NCBI GenBank assembly: GCA_045639325.1
Contig: JAZUCU010000030.1
Coordinates: 49,206-113,205, forward strand
Direction: 5' to 3'
DNA: 64,000 nt
Source of the DNA: RGIG8244 sp045639325
GTDB lineage: Bacteria > Verrucomicrobiota > Lentisphaeria > Victivallales > UBA1829
Below, in pieces: positions 57,312 to 64,000 of this stretch (position 1 is its first letter; each line of letters starts with the position of its first letter). The notes under the pieces are model-generated. The model had not been told where the DNA came from. It made no database searches and saw only the letters and a program-made list of their open reading frames with translations. Made by a program: the position numbers and the translations under genes.

Positions 57312-58520
57312 TTATTTGTAAAGTTCGTCGATTTCAACCATGCGGTGTTCCCGACGGGAGATTTCCGCAGCCTGTCCGATCGCGGTTGACAGTAAACCAT
57401 GTGCCGCGGTAGAGTTCGGAATCACTTCCCCGCGCAACACTTTGCAGAATGTTTCAACCAGTGACGGGTCAGCTCCGCCGTGACCGCCATCCGCTTCCCC
57501 AATCTGATAGGTTACGATTTCACCGCCCCAGCGAGGTGTGATTTTGATGATACGATTGGTCAGGCTGACTTCCGCGATACCACGGTCGCCGACAATCGTA
57601 TAAAGACGGTCGCCCTTATTACCGATAAAACATTCAAAGTGGCTGGCTTTTATGCCGCCTTCGTATTCAACCAGAGCGATTCCGTTATCATGATTATCCT
57701 TGTCGCTGATATAGATACAGCGGTTTTTCAGATAGCCGTCTTCTGCAATCTGTTCCGGTCCCCACAAAGCCAATTCATTCTTGGCAATATCATAACGGTC
57801 GCCGCATTTTTCTCTGTAATAGCAGCGTGTACAATCCGGGCCCGGTTCATGTCCATCTTCCAGCTCAAAAGGAATTCCATCCTCATTCAAAACGTTGACG
57901 GCCGCGAATGAGGTCACGCGCAACGGTTTCGGGAATCCGAGCAGCCAGTTGAAAATATCAAAGTCATGACTTCCCTTATGGATCCAAAGTCCGCCGGTGT
58001 AACAGTAAAGACGGTTCCAACGTCCCATGTAGGTACGCCCGCCGCCGTAAAATTCACGGTTTTCACAAAGAAAGATTTTCCCGAGAACGCCGTCTTCAAT
58101 GATCTGTTTCAGACGGATCAATACAGGATGATGGCGCAAATTAAAACCGATCATAACGGTTTTACCAGTCTTTTTTGCAGTCTCAATAATATCCTGACCA
58201 TCTTTGACATTAGTTGCGATCGGTTTGTCAATCAGGACATTCCAACCATAATTCAACGCTTTGACGGCATATTCGTGATGGTAGCAGTCCGGGACGGTGA
58301 TAATGACACCATCCAATGTTTCCTTGGCTGCCATATCCTCGATGGAGGAATAGATCGCAGGGTTGATCCCGTGCAGATTCGCAGCTGCTTCCGCGCGTTT
58401 TCTGTTGGTATCGCAATAAGCCGTAATTTCAACATCGGTGCGCTGATTTAAGAGTTCTGTAAAGCAAGTTGTTCCACGGGAACCGGTTCCAATAATAGCA
58501 ATCTTCAATTTTTGAGTCAT
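57312..58520 (-). CDS. Gfo/Idh/MocA oxidoreductase with a Cys cluster
   Basis: This is a 402-residue NAD(P)-dependent dehydrogenase. The Rossmann fold has KIAIIGTGSRGTTCFTELL, TVPDCYHHEYAVKAL and the signature VLIDKPIATNVKDG. The second domain has GGLWIHKGSHDFDIFNWLLG. An inserted segment, DCTRCYYREKCGD (near residue 235), has three closely spaced Cys and may bind metal. No signal peptide. It lies between GH43 and the small partner gene within the ten-gene operon, so it probably acts on a released sugar such as rhamnose or a uronate. Confidence 0.87.
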   Translation of the reverse strand: MTQKLKIAIIGTGSRGTTCFTELLNQRTDVEITAYCDTNRKRAEAAANLHGINPAIYSSIEDMAAKETLDGVIITVPDCYHHEYAVKALNYGWNVLIDKPIATNVKDGQDIIETAKKTGKTVMIGFNLRHHPVLIRLKQIIEDGVLGKIFLCENREFYGGGRTYMGRWNRLYCYTGGLWIHKGSHDFDIFNWLLGFPKPLRVTSFAAVNVLNEDGIPFELEDGHEPGPDCTRCYYREKCGDRYDIAKNELALWGPEQIAEDGYLKNRCIYISDKDNHDNGIALVEYEGGIKASHFECFIGNKGDRLYTIVGDRGIAEVSLTNRIIKITPRWGGEIVTYQIGEADGGHGGADPSLVETFCKVLRGEVIPNSTAAHGLLSTAIGQAAEISRREHRMVEIDELYK

Positions 58521-58570
58521 GATTCTTTCTCCATTACTTTGGGAAGATTATGGTATTTATTTTCTTGATA

Positions 58571-59639
58571 TCAATCCAGTTCAGGTACACATTCATCCTG
58601 CCAGGTGATGGTGAATGTCCTGTTATCATGGAATTCAACCGGAAGCCAGACATATTGACTGTCAATGAAATTTTTCATGTTCCAGCGGTCAAATACCACG
58701 TATTGTTTTCCACCGGAGAAAAATCCGCAAGCACCCTGACAGTTCCAGGTCAATTCCGGTCCTGCATCGGTGGCAAGATCTTCCCCACGACAGGGATTAT
58801 CAAACTCAAACCACGGACCCCAGATATTTTCTGCCCAGAGACCATGAGCGGCATTGGGGAGAAATCCCGTGCAGCCGGAAGTCAGCATATAATAGATGTT
58901 GTTGTGCTTGAAAATAACCGGAGCTTCCTGCCAGCGTCCCTGCGCCATACGGGTATATTTTCCCGTATGATGAAGAAAATCATCGGTCAGTTCTGCAATG
59001 TGGATGGTACTGTTATCGCCGGATGTGTAAAAGTGATAGGCTTTCCCATCATCATCCACAAAAAGTGTCTGATCCCGCACGCCCTGACCGCGTTCAAAAT
59101 CGCGCCCGACAATTGCACTCTGTTCAATCCGGTAACGCCAATCCGGAGTACGATCCTCCCAGGTCGGACACTCGGCGATCCGCTTGGGATCCTGGTCTCT
59201 CCGAGTCACATCCATGGGCCAAACGCCTTTTTCGGCACGTTCCGCATACAGAAATTCGAAAGGTCCGATTGGGGTATCGGAAACGGCTACGCCCATATCG
59301 GCACGGGAATGATCTTTGTTGGCACTGTGAAAATACATGACGAACTTGCCGGTCTTTTCGCAATAAATAACTTTGGGTCTCTCCACCCGTTCTCCACGGA
59401 GAATCGGGCTTTCCGGGTCATCATCCACAAGAGCAAGAGCACAACCATGATCTGTCCAATTTGCCAGATCCGTTGAGGAATACACATGCACTCCATACTT
59501 CCATGCGAAACGGCCGTCAAAACCTTCCGTTTTGTGTTCCCCCGTACCAGTACCAGATTCCTTCATGTTTCAGAAAGCATCCACCATGCGCATTGATATG
59601 CTGACCGTTCGTATCGTAAAAAAACTGACCGTTTTTCAT
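58571..59639 (-). pseudogene. GH43-type glycosidase gene with a single-base frameshift
   Basis: Reading from ATG 59639 (AAGGAAA upstream) gives MKNGQFFYDTNGQHINAHGG and then GIWYWYG, a standard GH43 opening, but this frame stops after about 40 residues. Removing one G from the run of five (C run 59539-59543 on the plus strand) restores YWYGEHKTEGFDG and joins it to the 58571-59566 frame (331 residues). The joined protein is about 355 residues with a five-bladed beta-propeller pattern: VERPKVIY, RDQTLFVDDDGKAYHFY and GRWQEAPVIFKHNNIYYML, where Glu is a catalytic candidate. It may be a true loss, an assembly error or a slippage site. The second gene of its operon. Confidence 0.8.
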
Positions 59640-59663
59640 GAAATATTTCCTTGGTTACAACTT

Positions 59664-60428
59664 TTATTTTGCTGCGGGAGGATATCCGAACCAGAAGTTA
59701 TGAATGTCAGCGGCGGCTTTACTTTTACCATCCATACGCGGAATAATGGAAATATAATAACTGAATCTGGTTCTGGTAACGTTTTCAACGTGTCCGTCTG
59801 CCATCGAAAAATTAAATGACTTCTTGTGGGGGAAATACAGTTTATCAATGTTTTTGACCGGATCGCTGGCTCCGCCGTCGATACGGTAATGTTCTGCCGG
59901 AACGGGAAGACCGCTGTTATAAGCATGAATTTCTCCAAACGCATTAACCTGGGACGCAAACTTGATGGTATCCCATTTTCTGTAATGGAAGAAATACTCT
60001 TTCTTGGTAGTCAGGTCTGACTCATCATAGCCATGGCTGTGGGGAACAGAAGAAATGTTTACATGATAGTCCGCACGGTACGGTTTATTATTTTGTACAT
60101 AAATAGGATAACTCGGATTCTTCGGCATGGAAGGACAAATAAAAAGCTTGATGTTTTTCATATAGTTCTGGTAAAAAAGTCCACGCCAATCGTTTGTTGT
60201 CGTTGAATAACTGTTATAATTATTGCAATAGAGCTGATTGGTAACTCCGATTTGTTTCATGTTGCTGACACAGTTACTTCTGCGTCCGGCTTCTCTTGTG
60301 CTTTCCAATGCAGGAAGAAGCATTCCTGCAAGAATTGCGATCATCGCAATGACAACCAAAAGTTCAATCAGCGTAAATTTTGAACTTTTACTTTTTTGAA
60401 TACAATAGGTAAACTGCTCCATTTTCAT
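59664..60428 (-). CDS. Pseudopilin-like protein heading the DUF4838/GH78 operon
   Basis: This 254-residue protein has 17 residues ([17 protein letters not shown]) before [18 protein letters not shown]. The body has [15 protein letters not shown] and ends [19 protein letters not shown], matching the H-x9-DG motif of the DUF1559 type. Residue -1 is Lys. It opens a ten-gene minus-strand operon that ends at 46587. Two ATGs (60428 and 60422) are possible; AGAAGG lies upstream. Confidence 0.87.
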   Translation of the reverse strand: MKMEQFTYCIQKSKSSKFTLIELLVVIAMIAILAGMLLPALESTREAGRRSNCVSNMKQIGVTNQLYCNNYNSYSTTTNDWRGLFYQNYMKNIKLFICPSMPKNPSYPIYVQNNKPYRADYHVNISSVPHSHGYDESDLTTKKEYFFHYRKWDTIKFASQVNAFGEIHAYNSGLPVPAEHYRIDGGASDPVKNIDKLYFPHKKSFNFSMADGHVENVTRTRFSYYISIIPRMDGKSKAAADIHNFWFGYPPAAK

Positions 60429-60535
60429 TGTTCATACACCTTCTATAAGTTGGAATTTACTGTAAAACAGGAGACTACCACACAAAAATACACGATTTGT
60501 ACTTTTTGTATGCGATTAAATCTTCTTGATATCTT

Positions 60536-60601
60536 AATATATCATATATTCTTTCTGGCAACAACCATAAAATACTCATTTATGTATCCGAAATGCTCAT
60601 T
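60536..60601 (-). promoter_or_regulatory. Promoter with AraC-type direct repeats for the ten-gene operon
   Basis: On the minus strand, TTGTTG (60559-60564), a 17-base spacer and TATATT (60536-60541) form the promoter. Just upstream, AATGAGTATTT (60570-60580) and AATGAGCATTT (60591-60601), read on the minus strand, are near-identical direct repeats 21 bases apart (two turns), five bases from the -35. This is the usual layout of AraC-family activator sites, and such a gene lies next door. Confidence 0.55.
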
Positions 60602-60668
60602 CTTGAGTTTTTGCCGGAAAAGGGAATAAAAATCTCTCTTTTAGAAGTAGAAAATGAGTAAATTCGGA

Positions 60669-61538
60669 CTAAAAACGCTCAATGTCTTTTCTTGCCTGAG
60701 CAGGAGTTTTGCCCGTAATTTTATGAAACTGACGGCTGAAATAATTTCTATTGCCAAAGCCCAGCTCGGCTGCAATATCATCCATCGTTTTATCTGAAGT
60801 GCGCAATAATGTCATCGCTTCGGCAATCCGTAACTGAAGCTGATACTGCCGGGGTGAGGTTCCCGTCGCTACAAGAAAATTCCGCTGAAGAGTTGCTCGC
60901 GACATGCCGCCGACCTGGCAGAGTTTTGATAAGGGGCATGACTCTTTGAAATGACGGTTCAGATAGGAGATAACCCCGTTGATATGCAGAAAAACTTGCG
61001 GATTCCGCCCCTGTTCATGGGAATAAACCTTTGCCAGTCGGCTCAGCATCATCATAACGGTTCCCAGCATGGAAAAACGGTATCCGGAAGAACGGGTTTG
61101 ATCATCATGATGAAGTTGTACCGCAAGTTTCTGTATCTCAATAAAATCCTCTTCCGGAAGATGGATAAAGGGACATTTCTCGCAATTCAGATCTTTTCCG
61201 TGAAATACGGCATCGAAACCGGGGAGAAGGGGAACATCTATCAACGGAATCGGCAGACGTTCCGGAAGAAATACAATATTCACAATTGCAAAATCTTCCG
61301 AACAATCCCGGTACAAGTGGGCTGTCCCCGGCGCAACAACAAGAACATCACCCCGAATGACCGGGTGCGATGTCTTGTTATAATGATGCATCGCCTGTCC
61401 CTGCAGGATCAGAACCAGTTCCACATAAGTATGCTGATGTTTCAGCGTATCCTCCTGCGGATCACGCCAGAACACGTGAAGCGGAAAGTTTGTAACAGGT
61501 CCGCTGTTGGTAACGGTAAAAGTTTTACATTCCAGCAT
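60669..61538 (-). CDS. AraC-family transcriptional regulator
   Basis: This is a 289-residue regulator. The N-terminal cupin half has HQHTYVELVLILQGQAMHHY and RGDVLVVAPGTAHLY. The C-terminal helix-turn-helix pair has CPLSKLCQVGGMSRATLQRN and IAAELGFGNRNYFSRQFHKI followed by TGKTPAQARK. It begins 20 bases after the esterase stop, in the same operon. Direct repeats at 60570-60601 upstream of the DUF4838 operon are its most likely target. Confidence 0.93.
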   Translation of the reverse strand: MLECKTFTVTNSGPVTNFPLHVFWRDPQEDTLKHQHTYVELVLILQGQAMHHYNKTSHPVIRGDVLVVAPGTAHLYRDCSEDFAIVNIVFLPERLPIPLIDVPLLPGFDAVFHGKDLNCEKCPFIHLPEEDFIEIQKLAVQLHHDDQTRSSGYRFSMLGTVMMMLSRLAKVYSHEQGRNPQVFLHINGVISYLNRHFKESCPLSKLCQVGGMSRATLQRNFLVATGTSPRQYQLQLRIAEAMTLLRTSDKTMDDIAAELGFGNRNYFSRQFHKITGKTPAQARKDIERF

Positions 61539-61558
61539 ACTCGTTTCCGTTGTTTATT

Positions 61559-63472
61559 TTACGATAAAGCCGGTTCTTTCGCAATGGTGCATGTGAGATT
61601 TTTTACCATCTTGCGCAGTTCCGGCAGATCCGTAATTCCCAAAATACCGGGCAGCATACAGGAAATCGGCCAGAATGTGACTTCTTTCCGTACCATGGAT
61701 TCCCAGGATTCCGGTGCATGATGCAATTTGACCGCAACCGGGATATCCGACAGAACCGCTGCCAGCAAGGCGGGAACCGTTCCCTGACCTTCTGCCGTCA
61801 GTGTGATATTTTTCACGCCGCGCTCTTTCAGCAGTTCCAGTGCACAAAGGATATCACGCACTTTTCCGCCAAGAATCGGACGGCGGTACATAATGCCGAG
61901 AGATGCATAATGATAATCATAATTATACTGTGCAAAGAAATCTCTGCAATGCTGATCGCAACCGGAGGGCATAAGTTCTCCGATCCCGCGGACATCCAGA
62001 GCAAAAAGCCGTTCATCCGATTTTGTTTTAATCGACTGTGTTTCGGATTCCGCATCCAGATGAGGGATGTACAGGATCGCCTTTTCACAAGCGGGAATAT
62101 GGAACAATGCATCCTGACAATGGAGTTTCAGCATACTCATAACCCTGCCGGGTTCTGTTTCCAATGCATAACGGTCGGAAGCAATGCATCTTTCACCGGC
62201 ATGATAAATCGGGCGCAGAACGCGGTAATAAGGAACTTCGATTTTTCCGATTTGAAGGATCTCTGCCAGTTTTTCCCGCATTTCTTTTTTGCTGAGTTTT
62301 TTACGTCCGGCAATCCGCTGATCGGCAAGTTCATTGATAAATGCAAAAAGCGGCTTGTTGACCTTCAGATTTTTTACAATACCGCCAGGAGTCGCCCAGG
62401 TATCTTTTTCCTGTAAGGGAGCCAGGGAAGGATCCTCTTTGACCGCTTTCTTTTTACCCTGTCCGTGCAAACAGAAAAATCCATACATTTGTTCGCGGTT
62501 TGCTGCATGATATCCGTGGCTGTTCGGGCCGATGAAAACTTTGACATTTTCTTCTGCGCCGAGCAGGGAATAAATTGCTTTTGCATCCTCATACGCTTCC
62601 ATGGTTCCGCGGGGATCAAAGAAGTCGTTTTTCTGCCCCAGGATAAGAGTCGGACGGGGTGCGCGGGCAATGACAAAATCCGCCATATCCAAACCATATT
62701 TGAGCATGTCCGGCGGCATTTGTTCGATATCGGCAGGCAGTTCATTTTCGACTTCATGCTGCCAGGTCGTGATATAACAGCTGGCGGCTGCCATGATCAG
62801 ACGATCTTCAAGTGCATTGACAAATGTGGTCATCGTTCCGCCGCCGGAGTTCCCTGTGACTCCGATACGGTCCGGGTCGACTTCGGGCAATGTCTGAAGA
62901 TAATCGATCCCACGGACTGCATCCCAGGCACGCCATGCGCCAAAATATTCCCCGCACAAATGAAGCTGTTTACCCTGGAAATTGTGGGCATTGCAGCAGT
63001 GGATGGAATATTTTTTCTTTTGAGCTTCCGTAAATTGATACCGTTCCCCCTGATTGACAGGATCAATCATCAAAACAACAAATCCCTGTTTTGCAAGGGT
63101 GATTGCACATGTCTGATAATCACCGGAAGCCTTTCCGTTTTGCGCATGACCGCACAGGAACAATACGCCGGGTGCCTTTTTGGCTTTATCCGGAACAAAA
63201 AGCAATCCGGTAACAGGATATTCCGGACGGCTGTAATATACCACATTGCGAATGGTCATCCCGGGCATTTTATGTTCCCCGGTCACAATCGGATCCAGAG
63301 GACATTTTTCGCTTGGCAGATCAAATGCCTTTAAGATTTTAGCGCGAACATCCTGCACATACTTTTCGGCATCTTTTTTCGTTTTGATTTTCGCAAGACG
63401 GGTTTTTCTTTCCGCATAAATCTTCCGGACTTCATCAACGTAATAATTCTGAACAGCATTACCATATAACAT
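61559..63472 (-). CDS. Tandem alpha/beta-hydrolase, acetylxylan-esterase-like
   Basis: This is a 637-residue protein without signal peptide. The first hydrolase domain (about 70-350) has the nucleophile S209 in GVTGNSGGGTM, an Asp in GQKNDFFDPRG (near 285) and a His in GPNSHGYH (near 322), as in acetylxylan esterase/dienelactone-hydrolase families. A second hydrolase-like domain (about 420-637) has TAEGQGTVPALLAAVL, where Gly replaces the nucleophile Ser, so it is probably inactive. AGGAGC precedes the ATG. It probably deacylates sugars taken up by the DUF4838/GH78 system, whose regulator it is cotranscribed with. Confidence 0.75.
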   Translation of the reverse strand: MLYGNAVQNYYVDEVRKIYAERKTRLAKIKTKKDAEKYVQDVRAKILKAFDLPSEKCPLDPIVTGEHKMPGMTIRNVVYYSRPEYPVTGLLFVPDKAKKAPGVLFLCGHAQNGKASGDYQTCAITLAKQGFVVLMIDPVNQGERYQFTEAQKKKYSIHCCNAHNFQGKQLHLCGEYFGAWRAWDAVRGIDYLQTLPEVDPDRIGVTGNSGGGTMTTFVNALEDRLIMAAASCYITTWQHEVENELPADIEQMPPDMLKYGLDMADFVIARAPRPTLILGQKNDFFDPRGTMEAYEDAKAIYSLLGAEENVKVFIGPNSHGYHAANREQMYGFFCLHGQGKKKAVKEDPSLAPLQEKDTWATPGGIVKNLKVNKPLFAFINELADQRIAGRKKLSKKEMREKLAEILQIGKIEVPYYRVLRPIYHAGERCIASDRYALETEPGRVMSMLKLHCQDALFHIPACEKAILYIPHLDAESETQSIKTKSDERLFALDVRGIGELMPSGCDQHCRDFFAQYNYDYHYASLGIMYRRPILGGKVRDILCALELLKERGVKNITLTAEGQGTVPALLAAVLSDIPVAVKLHHAPESWESMVRKEVTFWPISCMLPGILGITDLPELRKMVKNLTCTIAKEPALS

Positions 63473-64000
63473 TTTGCAGCTCCTATTCTGGTGACGGCTT
63501 GCTTATTGAATTTCAAATTCCGTGAATTCTTTATTTCGTAATAATTTATCACTGAATAATAAAATGTCAAGCAGCAAGCATCGCTTTTTGGAATATATAT
63601 TTGCGGGTGATAATTGAAAACGTAAACGCACACCCGGAAGCAGCGCACTCTGCAAAAAACAGAAATGCGCTTTTACCTTTACAAATAAAGGGTTCTTCGA
63701 CGGTTTGTGTTAGAACTGAGCAGAAAATAGAAGAAAATTGAAAGACGGATTTGAAAAAGTCCGATGGCGCACATAAAACTAATCTGTCCGTAAATGCAGA
63801 GATAAATCTAAAACCAGTGCCAACGGCACGGCACAGTAAAGCTCCGTCTTCTTTTCATTACGCCGTGATCCGGCTTCATTTCATTACGCCGCGACAAGCA
63901 GGGTTCATCGAATTCTTATGAGATATTGCCAAGACCGGCAATGCTGTATCCGGCAATTTTCTTAACGAGAAATATCGAAAAAAGTTAATTTTTTTATTTG
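63473..64000. other. Non-coding end region with short repeats
   Basis: No convincing gene is seen in these 528 bases, apart from the promoter at 63543. TTTCATTACGCCG occurs twice in tandem (63853-63865 and 63879-63891, period 26), CCGGCAAT occurs twice near 63934-63955, and GTGCC-AAC-GGCAC (63817-63829) can form a small hairpin. The composition is more mixed than in the coding part, and the region could hold a decayed gene or a repeat element. Confidence 0.4.
63543..63570 (-). promoter_or_regulatory. Promoter for the esterase/AraC operon
   Basis: On the minus strand, TTGACA (63565-63570), a 16-base spacer and TAAATT (63543-63548) lie 71 bases before the start at 63472. Confidence 0.6.

Noticed and set aside
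1..64000. CRISPR arrays, tRNA, rRNA, insertion sequences and riboswitches
   Set aside because: No regularly spaced repeats, clover-leaf candidates, transposase genes or known aptamer patterns were seen on either strand by reading; a covariance-model scan was not possible.

Overview
The window looks like a carbohydrate-degradation region from a member of the Lentisphaerota (Victivallis-like). The evidence is five pseudopilin-like proteins that start with FTLIELL, three DUF4838 proteins, many glycosidases, an A+T-leaning base composition and Gram-negative-type signal peptides. This placement is inference from family content. No rRNA, tRNA, CRISPR array, transposase, SusC/SusD pair, TonB protein or transporter was seen.

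Layout. (1) 1-1852: the 3' end of an upstream gene, a pseudopilin with its own terminator, and an AraC-type regulator that overlaps tail to tail with a GH2 glycosidase. (2) 3485-4570: divergent promoters for the GH2 gene and a secreted DUF3089-type alpha/beta hydrolase. (3) 4617-16972, plus strand: a tight six-gene operon of pseudopilin, heparinase II/III-like lyase, a small secreted protein, two GH95-type enzymes and a GH123-like enzyme. (4) 16984-19973: a GH31 alpha-glucosidase divergent from a sugar isomerase/epimerase. (5) 20033-30116: a minus-strand operon (pseudopilin plus two related large secreted proteins) divergent from a LacI regulator and a GH38 alpha-mannosidase. Two matching operator-like palindromes lie in the shared promoter region. 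(6) 30205-38137, minus strand: pseudopilin, two related secreted GATase-like proteins, a secreted TIM-barrel-like protein and a GH42 enzyme. (7) 38201-41645, minus strand: RpiR regulator, mannose-6-phosphate isomerase-like protein and ROK sugar kinase, i.e. a mannose-entry module. (8) 41802-43846, minus strand: NAD-dependent epimerase plus Gfo/Idh/MocA oxidoreductase, with a strong terminator. (9) 44308-46563: GH3. (10) 46587-60428, minus strand: a ten-gene operon of pseudopilin, frameshifted GH43, Gfo/Idh oxidoreductase, two small secreted proteins, three DUF4838 proteins, GH78 rhamnosidase-type enzyme and SGNH esterase. (11) 60669-63472, minus strand: two-domain esterase followed by an AraC regulator. 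The last 528 bases appear non-coding.

Working model (inference): four operons begin with a pseudopilin gene followed by carbohydrate-degradation genes. In three of them the next genes encode proteins with signal peptides. Most classical exo-glycosidases (GH2, 3, 31, 38, 42, 78, 95) lack signal peptides and are probably cytoplasmic. Polymers would be cut outside the cytoplasm by the lyase-like, TIM-barrel and DUF4838 proteins, and the oligosaccharides finished inside. The pseudopilins may be operon-specific parts of a type II secretion/pilus-like apparatus that serves or tethers these enzymes. All five lack the canonical Gly before the cleavage-site Phe.

Promoters resembling TTGAMW-(16/17)-TATATT/TATAGT recur and define most transcription units. 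Several start codons were moved inward from TTG codons to ATGs with good ribosome binding sites.
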